DNA of 8,857 nt from an uncultured bacterium (GTDB lineage Bacteria > Bacillota > Clostridia > Lachnospirales > Lachnospiraceae). This document shows positions 1 through 6,947 of the stretch, one piece after another. The notes beneath the pieces are model-generated. The model was given only the letters and a program-made list of their open reading frames with translations, made no database searches and was not told the DNA's origin. The stretch is taken from assembly GCA_905214365.1 (NCBI GenBank), contig CAJMMH010000106.1, forward strand, positions 1 to 8,857. The letters are read 5' to 3'. The number at the start of each line of letters is the position of its first letter. The stretch's first letter is position 1. The position numbers and the translations under genes were made by a program.

Positions 1-29
1 CTGCTTATTGCTCTTCGCAATTGAAGCAG
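1..29 (+). other. Stem-loop upstream of the rhamnosidase gene
   Basis: CTGCTT (1-6) pairs with AAGCAG (24-29) and ATTGC (7-11) pairs with GCAAT (17-21), with a 5-base loop and a 2-base bulge (TG, 22-23). It is not followed by a T-run on the plus strand, so it is not a canonical terminator for rightward transcription. It could be the end of an upstream terminator or repeat cut by the window edge, or a leader structure of the rhamnosidase mRNA. I see no convincing sigma-70 promoter between it and the start codon. Confidence 0.4.
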
Positions 30-64
30 GGGACTTCCTTGATTTGTTAAAAAAACTATGCACG

Positions 65-70
65 AGGAGG
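65..70 (+). promoter_or_regulatory. Ribosome binding site deciding the rhamnosidase start
   Basis: AGGAGG sits 5 bases before ATG 76. The earlier in-frame ATG at 58 overlaps the approach to this site and has only A-rich sequence upstream, so ATG 76 is preferred. Confidence 0.85.
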
Positions 71-75
71 CTTTT

Positions 76-3000
76 ATGAATACATCTGTAACTTCCGTTT
101 CTGAATTTCCGTCAGCTGTCACTCAGCTGCAGACCAACGCCATGACCTGTCCGCTCGGCACTGACACTCCATTCCCGGCCTTCAGCTGGAAACTGGAAAT
201 CTCCCGCCCGCTTGCGGCGCAGACCGCCTGGCAGGTTCTGGTTTCTCCGAACCTGGATCTGAGCAGTCCGGTCTGGGACAGCGGCCTTGTCCGCGAACCT
301 GCTTCGTCCTCTGTCCATTACGCGGGAAAGCCGCTCCGCCCGCAGACCCGCTACTACTGGCAGGTATCTATCCAGGATGAACAGGGCAATCTTCACACCA
401 GCGAACCATCCTGGTTTGAAACCGGGCTGATGGGAAACGACGAATCTGTCTGGAACGGCGCGCAGTGGATCGGCGCTCCGTACCGGACAACCAACGTTTT
501 TGCTCTGACCGATTACCAGATGACCGTTGACTTCCAGACTGAAGCCGGAAACTGCGCTGGCATCGTTCTCGCGGCGCGCAATAAGGATAACTTTGTCCTG
601 TTTGAAATTGACGCCGACCGCCGCGTACTCCGCGTGCTGGAGTTCTGTGACAACGCCTGGGACGGCAATTATCAGGACGGCAACCTTCCGACCTGCACCA
701 CCCTCGGCGATCCGGACGGCTACCCGATTTCAGAAGCGGCAATTGCTCCCGGCAGAGAGCACAAATGGAACCGGATTTCAATTCTGGTTGAAGAGCGTAC
801 CGTTACCGTTACCATCAACGGGCAGAGCATCATCGACGCAATCCCGGACCTGATGCCGGCATCCAAACCTTTTGTTCCGCGCCGTTCCTGCCTGTCTATG
901 ATCGGTTTCCGCCAGTTAAACAGCCGCGCCGAATACGACAACCTGATTCTTTCCAATCCGAAAACCGGCGATATCTATCAGGAAGAGACTTTCTCCGATG
1001 CAGCCGGCGCGCTCAGCATCCTCGGAACCGTTGACCATTCCCGGCTGATCGTAGAAAACCAGTTTGAGCTTGCAAGCCCGGTTCCCGCCGTCAACCTGCT
1101 GCGCGGTTTTTCTGCTGACCATGAAATCGTACAGGCAAGACTGTACGCGGCCGCGCGCGGCTTTTATGAGGTCTGGATCAACGGGCAGCGGGCAGACGAA
1201 GCCTTCTATCATCCTGGCTTTACCGACTACCGCCGCCGCATCGCCTACCAGACCTTTGATGTGACACAGCTGCTCCACAGCGGGGACAATACGCTGCTTG
1301 CTACTGTAACCAAAGGCTACTACAGCGGCTACTGCGGTTATTCCGGCCCGATGAAGTACGGCGCGCAGAACAGCTTTCTTGCAAAGCTTGTCCTGACCTT
1401 TGATGACGGAAGCACACAGACCATCGTTACCAACGACAGCTGGCTGTTTACTGACCGCGGCCCGGTTCAGGAATCCGATTACTTGGACGGAGAAACCACG
1501 GATGCCCGTCTCGACTGGGATACCGGTTCCCTTGCGGCGGCTGCCCTCGGCGCATCTGCCAAAGACTCCGCTGCGCAGTTCTCCGGCGAACCGTCAGACA
1601 TTGATTCTGCTGCCATTTCCTGCTGGAAGCCGTGCGGTATCCTTCCGTGGCCGAAGGCTCCGGTTCCGACTAACGGCGCATTCAGCGAACTGGTTCCATT
1701 TGAACTGAGCGCACAGGACGGACCCGCTGCCGGAATTGAGCGCGTCCTGACCCCAATCAGCATGACCGAGAATCCAGCCGGACATTACGTTTATGATTTT
1801 GGCCAGAACCTGGTTGGAACCATCCGTCTGCGCGTCCGCGGCACCCGCGGCCTTTCCCTAAAGCTGCGCTACGGCGAAATGAGCTACGCAAACGGTGAAA
1901 TCTACATCCGCAATGTCCGTTCCGCAGCTAACACAGACTGCTATACGCTGAAGGGCGATCCGGAAGGCGAAACCTTCATGCCGTCCTTTACCTCCCACGG
2001 CTTCCGCTATGTGGAAATCACCGGAAACGGCGTCCTGCTTGCTGACAATGCCTGCATTGAACGTATTGAGGGACTGGTTCTGTGCAATACACCGGATCTG
2101 ATCGGCGATTTCTCCTGCTCCGATGAGCTGGTCAACAAGCTTCAGAGCAACATCCAGTGGGGCCAGCGCGGCAATTCGCTTCTTGTTTTCACCGACTGCC
2201 CGCAGCGAAACGAGCGCATGGGCTGGACCGGTGACGCGCAGGTATTTGCCGCGACCGCCGCGTTCAACATGGATATCCGCGCCTTCATGCACAAATGGCT
2301 GCTTGATGTCCGCGACGGCCAGCAGATGTACAATAAGCAGGGAGCTGTTCCGGATACTGCCCCGCTTGGCGGAGATAACCGCCCGGACGGCTGCGCCGGA
2401 TGGGCCGATGCCGCAGTCATCGTTCCGTGGGAGCTGTATCTTGCCTACGGCGATGTCAGCGTACTGGAAGAAAATTATGACTGCATGAAAAAATGGATTG
2501 CCTACCAGAGTCTTCCGGAGCGCCAGAACTTCGGTCTTCGCACCGTAAACGGAACTCCGCTTCCGGAAGAATCTGACCTGGCTTCCATTCCGTTCATCCA
2601 GGTACAGCAGCGGCGCGGCGATCACCTGACCTTTGATCCGTCCACTCCGTTCATCTTCAGCGCAACCGCTTACGCCGCCCATGTCGCAGATCTGATGGCA
2701 AAAATCGCGTCCATTCTCGGAAAAGCCGACGATGCCGCCGCATTCCGCACCCGGTTTGAGCAGATCCGCCGCGCATTCCGCGAAGCATGGGTACAGAAAG
2801 ACGGTTCCCTGGCATACTGGGGCGAAATGAGCAAGCAGGAACCGGCTTCCGATAAGGATTCCGCGCCGATCTGCCATACCCGCTACTCCAATGAGCCGGG
2901 CAATCCGCATCATCCGAGCCAGACCGCTTACGCGCTTGCCATCGACTTTGACCTGATGCCGCAGGAAACCATCTCCCGCACCGCCGAATGCTTCGCACAG

Positions 3001-3612
3001 GCAATTGCAGACGCGGACAACCACCTGTCCGTCGGCTTCCTTGGAATCAGCCACCTGCTTCCGGCTCTGTCAAAGGTCGGCCGCGATGATCTTGCCTTCC
3101 GACTGCTGGAGCAGAAGGGCAATCCTGGCTGGCTCTACAGCGTCATCAACGGCGCGACAACCATCTGGGAACGCTGGAACTCCTACATCGCTGAAACCGG
3201 TACGTTCGGTGACGTATCCATGAACTCCTTCAACCACTATTCCTACGGAGCCATCGGCCAGTGGCTGTACGAAACCGTACTCGGCATCCGTTCCGGCGAG
3301 CAGCCAGACGAAGCCGGTTACCGCCGCTTCCGTCTGTCCCCGACCTGGGGCGGCACACTAACCTGGGCAAAGGGCCGCCACCACTCTCCGTTCGGCGCCA
3401 TTGCGTCCGGCTGGGAGCTTGACGGCAGCGCGGTCATTTACCGCTGCTCTGTTCCTGCCAGCACCAAAGCAACCCTGACTCTGCCTGCTGCAGATGGTCC
3501 GGATTCCGTCCGCATCACCGCAGAAAACGGAACTGCTTCCCGTCAGAACGGTCCCGCCAATACCGCAGTCTTTGAGCTCGAACCGGGAAGCTACGAATTT
3601 CAAATCGGGTAA
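76..3612 (+). CDS. GH78 alpha-L-rhamnosidase, multidomain with inserted CBM67-like module
   Basis: Predicted to hydrolyse terminal alpha-L-rhamnose from plant glycosides, pectin (rhamnogalacturonan) or rhamnose-containing polysaccharides by the inverting GH78 mechanism. The protein has 1178 residues from ATG 76, which follows AGGAGG at 65-70 by 5 bases; an in-frame ATG at 58 lacks such a site. Visible domain order: N-terminal Fn3-like strand region (about 15-115); a lectin-like insert (about 125-310) between the WIGAP and LLRGF segments; the Bac_rhamnosid_N beta domain with VWINGQ and YHPGFTDYR (about 350-470); the YVYDFGQNLVG beta domain (about 560-660); an (alpha/alpha)6 catalytic barrel (about 680-1075); and a C-terminal beta domain. 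The barrel carries DCPQRNERMGWTGD, giving D707, E713 (likely general acid) and D720, and TTIWERW, giving E1032 (likely base). The D-x5-E-x6-D spacing agrees with what I recall for Streptomyces avermitilis Rha78A. There is no signal peptide or anchor, so it should act in the cytoplasm on imported oligosaccharides or glycosides. It stands alone here, without rhamnose transport or catabolic genes. Family call very secure; exact substrate unknown. Confidence 0.96.
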   Translation: MNTSVTSVSEFPSAVTQLQTNAMTCPLGTDTPFPAFSWKLEISRPLAAQTAWQVLVSPNLDLSSPVWDSGLVREPASSSVHYAGKPLRPQTRYYWQVSIQDEQGNLHTSEPSWFETGLMGNDESVWNGAQWIGAPYRTTNVFALTDYQMTVDFQTEAGNCAGIVLAARNKDNFVLFEIDADRRVLRVLEFCDNAWDGNYQDGNLPTCTTLGDPDGYPISEAAIAPGREHKWNRISILVEERTVTVTINGQSIIDAIPDLMPASKPFVPRRSCLSMIGFRQLNSRAEYDNLILSNPKTGDIYQEETFSDAAGALSILGTVDHSRLIVENQFELASPVPAVNLLRGFSADHEIVQARLYAAARGFYEVWINGQRADEAFYHPGFTDYRRRIAYQTFDVTQLLHSGDNTLLATVTKGYYSGYCGYSGPMKYGAQNSFLAKLVLTFDDGSTQTIVTNDSWLFTDRGPVQESDYLDGETTDARLDWDTGSLAAAALGASAKDSAAQFSGEPSDIDSAAISCWKPCGILPWPKAPVPTNGAFSELVPFELSAQDGPAAGIERVLTPISMTENPAGHYVYDFGQNLVGTIRLRVRGTRGLSLKLRYGEMSYANGEIYIRNVRSAANTDCYTLKGDPEGETFMPSFTSHGFRYVEITGNGVLLADNACIERIEGLVLCNTPDLIGDFSCSDELVNKLQSNIQWGQRGNSLLVFTDCPQRNERMGWTGDAQVFAATAAFNMDIRAFMHKWLLDVRDGQQMYNKQGAVPDTAPLGGDNRPDGCAGWADAAVIVPWELYLAYGDVSVLEENYDCMKKWIAYQSLPERQNFGLRTVNGTPLPEESDLASIPFIQVQQRRGDHLTFDPSTPFIFSATAYAAHVADLMAKIASILGKADDAAAFRTRFEQIRRAFREAWVQKDGSLAYWGEMSKQEPASDKDSAPICHTRYSNEPGNPHHPSQTAYALAIDFDLMPQETISRTAECFAQAIADADNHLSVGFLGISHLLPALSKVGRDDLAFRLLEQKGNPGWLYSVINGATTIWERWNSYIAETGTFGDVSMNSFNHYSYGAIGQWLYETVLGIRSGEQPDEAGYRRFRLSPTWGGTLTWAKGRHHSPFGAIASGWELDGSAVIYRCSVPASTKATLTLPAADGPDSVRITAENGTASRQNGPANTAVFELEPGSYEFQIG

Positions 3613-3624
3613 ACCGGATTTTTT
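3603..3624 (+). terminator. Possible rho-independent terminator overlapping the rhamnosidase stop codon
   Basis: AATCGG and CCGGATT can pair around a short GTAAA loop containing the TAA stop, with one bulged G, followed directly by six T residues (3619-3624). The stem is short, so termination may be partial; a second candidate lies downstream at 3772-3805. Confidence 0.45.
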
Positions 3625-3706
3625 ACTGTGGTATGATCGTATGATTTTATTATAATCAGTCAGCGCAGCCATTTGCAATCCGCTGATCTCATATCATTTG
3701 CGCAAA

Positions 3707-3756
3707 CTAGCCGCAGACTGCTGCAGACATCTTATCCTGCAGCAGCCTGCGGCTGG
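3707..3756. terminator. Long hairpin in the convergent spacer, possible bidirectional terminator
   Basis: A near-perfect inverted repeat: arms GCCGCAG-A-CTGCTGCAG (3710-3726) and CTGCAGCAG-C-CTGCGGC (3737-3753) around a 10-base loop, extendable by about 3 pairs on the outside. The single internal mismatch is A-C in plus-strand RNA but G-U in minus-strand RNA, so the structure is better paired when read leftward, downstream of the DUF4097 gene. Neither side has a strong T-run (minus strand: TAGTTTGCG), so intrinsic termination is likely but not canonical. Confidence 0.5.
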
Positions 3757-3771
3757 TCTTATACCGGATTG

Positions 3772-3805
3772 CTGCGTGCTTCGCACTCTCGCAGTCCTCT
3801 TTTTT
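3772..3805 (+). terminator. Candidate second terminator for rightward transcription
   Basis: CTGC (3772-3775) pairs with GCAG (3791-3794), and inside it GTGC (3776-3779) pairs with GCAC (3783-3786) around a TTC loop, with a 4-base bulge. TCC, then C and six T residues (3800-3805), follow and run into the end of the convergent DUF4097 gene. It is oriented to stop read-through from the rhamnosidase into that gene. Confidence 0.4.
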
Positions 3806-3806
3806 A

Positions 3807-5009
3807 TTAACGAATTGTAATATCTCCGGAAACCGTCGATATCTTTGTCTCGGAGCAAGCCGTCCCGCCTATCTCCTTCGCACGTTCAACCCGTCCGCTT
3901 CTCCCGGAACCGATCTGCTGAAAATGTCTGTCCCGAACCTTCAAATCACCACTGACCGTCTTCCAGAAAATCGTCTGTCCCGTCACCCCTTCCGAAACAT
4001 CCAGATCCACATCGCCGCTGACCGTTGAAATATCCGCAGTTTTCAGTGTTCCAATCACCTGAACCTGCAGATCGCCGCTGACGCTGCTTACCTCCAGTGT
4101 ACCCGCGCTCTGACTTTTCAGATCGACATCTCCGCTGGTCGTTTTCACCTTGCTGGTCTGAATATACCAATCCACCGAAATATCGCCGCTGACTGTTTCC
4201 ACGGTACCGCGTGCTCCAAAAAAGTTCTTTGCTTCAATATCGCCGCTCTTCGTTTTCGCTGTAAAGATGACACAGCTGTCTCCGTTTATGCCAATATCCC
4301 CGCTGACGCTCTCAAGACATATCTTTCCTGTCCCAAGCCCATTAACTTTCTGCTCCCCGCTGACCGTCGATATCCGGACTTCCTCCACTTCCGCGTCCGC
4401 TCCCGGTATCTGAACAACGATCCTTACTTCTCCGCCCAGTGAAATATTGCTCCAGAAACCGCTGGCCGTCTTTGCTTTGCGGATTCCAGTGTATACCGTA
4501 TTGCCTTCCTGCCGGAAATAAAAACGGAACTTCAACCGCTGACGCTCCGATTCACTGTCTTCAAAATACACATGCACCTGATCATCCGGGGAACGATCCA
4601 CCGAAACATCCGCGTGCAGACCCTCTACAACGATGGTCTTGCACCCGGCCGCGTGTCCTTCCCTCAAATACACGGAATCCACATCCGCAGCAGCCTGCAG
4701 CTCCCGCGGCATCTCCATGCTCTGTCCCTGCTGTAATTCCGAAGTGCCGGCTCCCGTACACACCTGTACCGGCTGCGGCTCCTGCACTCTCTGCACCTTC
4801 TCATCCGGTCTTTTCGGCTCCATCTGCGCCAACTCCTCGATAAACAGCTCTACCGGCCCAAGCTCCTCACAGATTTCCTCCTCGCTTCTCCCATCTTCCA
4901 TACCCATCGCAAAGTGGGACTCATAATCCTCCAGCACTTCCTTCTTCGTCTCTTCCGAAAACGCATCCAGCGCCGTAGCAAGCTTCTTCATATATTCATT
5001 CTTCGTCAT
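3807..5009 (-). CDS. HAAS (DUF1700-like) domain fused to DUF4097 beta-helix protein
   Basis: A 400-residue protein with two parts. Residues 1-60 (MTKNEYMKKL... to the EELGP and FIEEL segment) look like the helical HAAS/DUF1700 domain, which is commonly encoded beside PadR regulators. After a Q/P/E-rich linker (about 62-105) comes a beta-rich DUF4097 'putative adhesin' region. From about 214 to 396 it carries nine SG(D/E) turns, at residues 217, 236, 255, 274, 292, 311, 331, 353 and 394. The spacing is 18-22 residues until the last gap of 41, as expected for rungs of a parallel beta-helix. The long last gap holds a basic insert (about 359-385). I see no signal peptide or membrane helix, unlike many DUF1700 or DUF4097 relatives, so it is probably cytosolic. 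ATG 5009 has AGGAGG 8 bases upstream. It is the second gene of the padR operon; its role is probably in PadR-linked envelope-stress signalling, but the molecular function is unknown. Confidence 0.85.
   Translation of the reverse strand: MTKNEYMKKLATALDAFSEETKKEVLEDYESHFAMGMEDGRSEEEICEELGPVELFIEELAQMEPKRPDEKVQRVQEPQPVQVCTGAGTSELQQGQSMEMPRELQAAADVDSVYLREGHAAGCKTIVVEGLHADVSVDRSPDDQVHVYFEDSESERQRLKFRFYFRQEGNTVYTGIRKAKTASGFWSNISLGGEVRIVVQIPGADAEVEEVRISTVSGEQKVNGLGTGKICLESVSGDIGINGDSCVIFTAKTKSGDIEAKNFFGARGTVETVSGDISVDWYIQTSKVKTTSGDVDLKSQSAGTLEVSSVSGDLQVQVIGTLKTADISTVSGDVDLDVSEGVTGQTIFWKTVSGDLKVRDRHFQQIGSGRSGRVERAKEIGGTACSETKISTVSGDITIR
3822..4370 (-). repeat. Coding repeat: nine SG(D/E) rungs with about 57-base period
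   Basis: Within the DUF4097 coding region, the plus strand shows a recurring ATATCGCCGCTGAC-like phrase about every 57 bases (54-66), corresponding to a (T/S)VSGD turn every 18-22 residues. The units differ enough to be old, selected protein repeats rather than a recent tandem expansion. Confidence 0.85.
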
Positions 5010-5016
5010 ATCGCAA

Positions 5017-5023
5017 TCCTCCT
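5017..5023 (-). promoter_or_regulatory. Ribosome site of the DUF4097 gene overlapping the padR stop codon
   Basis: The minus strand reads AGGAGGA here, overlapping the padR TAG stop (5022-5024) and ending 7-8 bases before ATG 5009. This geometry favours translational coupling of the two genes. Confidence 0.8.
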
Positions 5024-5333
5024 AAACCCTTTCCAACAGCCGGTTTACCGCCGCACTGAAAGCATCCCATTCGTTTCTGAGCTGTTTCTGATACTCCCTG
5101 CCGAAATCGGTCAGATGATAATACTTCCTTGCCGGGCCTCCTGACGACTCTGCTAAATATGTCTCTACATAAGCCTCATCCTTCAGCCGCTTCAGCACCA
5201 GATACAGCGTCCCCGGCGCAATCGCAATTTCCTGCGAAATCGACTCAGTCAATTCATAGCCATACCGGTCTCCGCTGCAGAGCTCCGTCAGCACACACAG
5301 CTCCAGCACGCCTTTTTTCAACTGCGTATTCAA
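5022..5333 (-). CDS. PadR-family transcriptional regulator (short, subfamily 2 type), TTG start
   Basis: A 103-residue winged-helix DNA-binding protein of the PadR family, whose members usually repress transport, detoxification or stress genes and are released by small ligands or envelope stress. Family marks: KKGVLELCVL (about 6-15), YGYEL (24-28), the recognition-helix segment GTLYLVLKRL (41-50), the wing PARKYYHLTDFGRE (67-80), and a C-terminal dimerisation helix (about 82-102). The usual proline after GTLY is a leucine here (residue 45). The start is TTG at 5333: a TGA stop lies directly upstream in frame, the usual family opening MNTQ(F/L)KKGVLEL begins exactly here, and a GGGGGAAG ribosome site lies about 6-9 bases upstream. 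The rare start may keep the level low. It is first in an operon with the HAAS-DUF4097 gene and lies downstream, on the same strand, of the ABC transporter operon, its most likely target besides itself. Confidence 0.93.
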   Translation of the reverse strand: MNTQLKKGVLELCVLTELCSGDRYGYELTESISQEIAIAPGTLYLVLKRLKDEAYVETYLAESSGGPARKYYHLTDFGREYQKQLRNEWDAFSAAVNRLLERV

Positions 5334-5355
5334 TCAAATCTTCCCCCTTCCCATG

Positions 5356-5394
5356 TACCCTCGCAAAACCAGACACAACGAAATTTCGAGAGCA
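5356..5394 (-). repeat. Copy 1 of a 39-base near-palindromic element, in the padR leader
   Basis: Read on the minus strand, it matches the plus strand at 8794-8832 at 31 of 39 positions. Its ends are partly complementary (CTCTCG-AAA against TTT-GCGAGGG), so it can fold as a hairpin. Its near edge is 22 bases before the padR start. It may be a regulatory leader or operator, or a dispersed palindromic repeat. Confidence 0.75.
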
Positions 5395-5412
5395 CATTTC
5401 ATTTATGAGTAC

Positions 5413-5441
5413 ATAATAGCACATGCTATTCTATAATGCAA
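5413..5441 (-). promoter_or_regulatory. Predicted sigma-A promoter of padR with extended -10
   Basis: On the minus strand, -35 TTGCAT (5441-5436) and -10 TATTAT (5418-5413) are separated by exactly 17 bases, with TGC directly before the -10 (extended -10 motif). Transcription should start near 5406, giving a leader of about 70 bases before the TTG start. Confidence 0.7.
5415..5430. promoter_or_regulatory. Perfect palindrome in the padR promoter, candidate operator
   Basis: The plus strand reads AATAGCA-CA-TGCTATT: 7-base arms with a 2-base centre. It covers four bases of the -10 box plus the extended -10 and part of the spacer, so a bound dimer would block RNA polymerase. PadR autoregulation is common, but the sequence is not the textbook ATGT-N8-ACAT site, so binding by PadR is inferred. 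Confidence 0.5.
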
Positions 5442-5560
5442 TATAGTAATTAAAAAAAAATATGTAAAACCGATATTTGCATTTCCCCTGCCGCCTCGCT
5501 TTGTGCGCCGCTCACTGGAAGCCGAAGAATATTTATCCATATGTCAAGCAGATATTCGCA

Positions 5561-5599
5561 ATCCCCAGCTCATTGCTCACGTGCAATAAAGCTGGGGAT
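5561..5599. other. Strong two-step hairpin downstream of the transporter operon
   Basis: ATCCCCAGCT (5561-5570) pairs with AGCTGGGGAT (5590-5599). After a one-by-one mismatch, ATTGC (5572-5576) pairs with GCAAT (5583-5587) around a 6-base loop. Neither strand has a T-run after it, so it is not a classical intrinsic terminator. It could protect the 3' end of the transporter mRNA or mark a small repeat element. Confidence 0.6.
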
Positions 5600-5645
5600 C
5601 TATTGGGTGTTCCTGTCGCTCAAAGGATACAAAGAAACCTATCCT

Positions 5646-6947
5646 TTAATCATCTGCCTGCGCCATCAATTGCATAACTGTCTTTTTCCTGAGAAGCAGA
5701 TAACACAATACGATCAGCACAATTACAGCCAATATCTCAGCAATTCCTGTTACCGCAAATGTACTGCTCCAGAATATTTTTTCTTTCAGATCATTTATCA
5801 CATGACAGGCATTAATCGCAGCAGCACTTCGATGCGCATAAATACCGGTTGCCGCCATTGCAGCGGCAAAACCGCCCGCTGCAGGCATACCATACCGAAC
5901 ACCCAAAAACCAAAGCAATTCTTGCATGGAAACACCGCAGAGACGCCATACGCCAAATCCGTACCGTTTTCCCTGTATCTCCAGCAATACAACAATCCCC
6001 GCTGCCATTCCCGCCGCCGCAACAGTCAGCACACAAAGAAACTGTCGATTCTGCAGCTGTTTCTTCCAGAACATACCGGTTCGTTTAAACATCCCACCAA
6101 TGCTCTCACACCATCCATGATACTGATATTGCTCCAGCACGGTCAAAATCTCACGTTCCGCATCAAAATCGGAAACTCCGTCCTGAACCTGAAAATATAC
6201 ATTTCCCTGAAAGTTCACATATGCTCCGCTGTAATATTCCGGCTGCGCATTGGTCAGAATCACCTGATCCAGATCCACATATCCCCGGATTTCCCCGTAC
6301 GCATCATTTGCCAGAAAACGACTGCCCTTTTTCAGAATACCAACCACCCGGTATCGCTGCCCTGCCGCGTGAAATTCCCGTCCTAAATAGAAGAAATCCT
6401 TCAACCTGGCGCCCGCTATAATCGGGATTACATGATCTTCCGGTAATTCCTGACTGTTTTTCGGAATTTCCCCCTCTGACGTATCCAAACGGCAAAACTC
6501 CCAGGCATCTCCATACATCCAGACCGCGCGCACCGCTCTGGATAAAAAAGCTTCCGATTCCGTACTTCCAATCGATTTTGCAAATTCCTGATATCCAAGC
6601 GCCGGATCACTCAGTTCATCAAACTCAACCGCATTATACTGATACGCGGCCAGCTTTTTAACCCCGTCTAATGCCCAAAGCTGATCTAACATTCCGGCTG
6701 TTTTTTTATTATCCAGCTCTGTTTCCTGCGAAGGAAAACGGGTATATTCCAGATAATTCCATTCCCCCGTCTCCCCATTCTGTATTGTCTGATACTCGGT
6801 TTCCCACTGCTTTTGTTCCGCAATTTCTGTCCATATTCTTCCAAACATTGAAAAACATAAAAATACAATAATCAACAATGCAGCAGAAGAAAGGCGGTTT
6901 CTTCTTATCATTCCAAACCCAATTAAAATTCTGTTTCTGATATTCAT
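5646..6947 (-). CDS. ABC transporter permease 2, FtsX/MacB type
   Basis: A 433-residue membrane protein with the MacB/FtsX plan: one N-terminal transmembrane helix (about 20-37), a large extracytoplasmic domain (about 40-300), then three helices (about 303-325, 345-370 and 396-420). The cytoplasmic loop after the second helix, KRYGFGVWRLCGVSMQELL (about 327-345), matches the FtsX coupling segment but is more diverged than in the neighbouring permease. ATG 6947 is chosen because it overlaps the TGA stop of the preceding gene by 4 bases (ATGA), has a GGGGG ribosome site just upstream, and gives a normal membrane-protein start; the frame stays open further upstream, but only as a shadow of the preceding gene. 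It probably forms a heterodimer with permease 1, driven by the shared ATPase. MacB-like systems use ATP to drive extraction or efflux through periplasmic-side or extracellular domains rather than classical transport. The substrate (antimicrobial peptide, lipid or drug) is unknown. Confidence 0.88.
   Translation of the reverse strand: MNIRNRILIGFGMIRRNRLSSAALLIIVFLCFSMFGRIWTEIAEQKQWETEYQTIQNGETGEWNYLEYTRFPSQETELDNKKTAGMLDQLWALDGVKKLAAYQYNAVEFDELSDPALGYQEFAKSIGSTESEAFLSRAVRAVWMYGDAWEFCRLDTSEGEIPKNSQELPEDHVIPIIAGARLKDFFYLGREFHAAGQRYRVVGILKKGSRFLANDAYGEIRGYVDLDQVILTNAQPEYYSGAYVNFQGNVYFQVQDGVSDFDAEREILTVLEQYQYHGWCESIGGMFKRTGMFWKKQLQNRQFLCVLTVAAAGMAAGIVVLLEIQGKRYGFGVWRLCGVSMQELLWFLGVRYGMPAAGGFAAAMAATGIYAHRSAAAINACHVINDLKEKIFWSSTFAVTGIAEILAVIVLIVLCYLLLRKKTVMQLMAQADD

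Larger units (their letters stand above)
5334..5645. other. 312-base spacer between the transporter operon and padR
   Basis: There is no convincing gene here. Reading leftward from the permease stop it holds: a small hairpin touching the stop codon (5622-5647), a strong hairpin (5561-5599), a GC-rich island (about 5485-5525) within AT-rich DNA, a nine-A run (T on the minus strand, 5452-5460) preceded on the minus strand by a weak AT-only stem, the padR promoter with its palindrome, and the 39-base element in the padR leader. The short frames crossing it have no ribosome sites or recognisable protein features. Confidence 0.7.

Noticed and set aside
1858..3054. A 398-codon open frame on the minus strand inside the rhamnosidase gene
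   Set aside because: It is a shadow frame caused by the GC-ending codon pattern of the plus-strand gene. The plus strand shows an uninterrupted GH78 protein with catalytic motifs, and the minus frame has no recognisable domain.
3822..4370. Regularly spaced repeats resembling a CRISPR array
   Set aside because: The roughly 57-base periodicity is in frame inside one open reading frame and encodes diverged SG(D/E) beta-helix rungs; the units are not identical repeats with unique spacers.
5022..5429. PadR binding to a textbook ATGT-N8-ACAT operator in its promoter
   Set aside because: ATGT/ACAT half-sites are present several times, but I found no pair with the exact 8-base spacing, so only a candidate motif is reported.
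5477..5677. A small plus-strand frame in the spacer (66 codons) as a possible gene
   Set aside because: It crosses a strong hairpin, has no ribosome binding site, and runs antisense into the permease gene.
5541..6386. A 281-codon plus-strand frame overlapping the end of permease 2
   Set aside because: It is antisense to a clear FtsX-type permease, has no ribosome site, and its translation lacks domain features.
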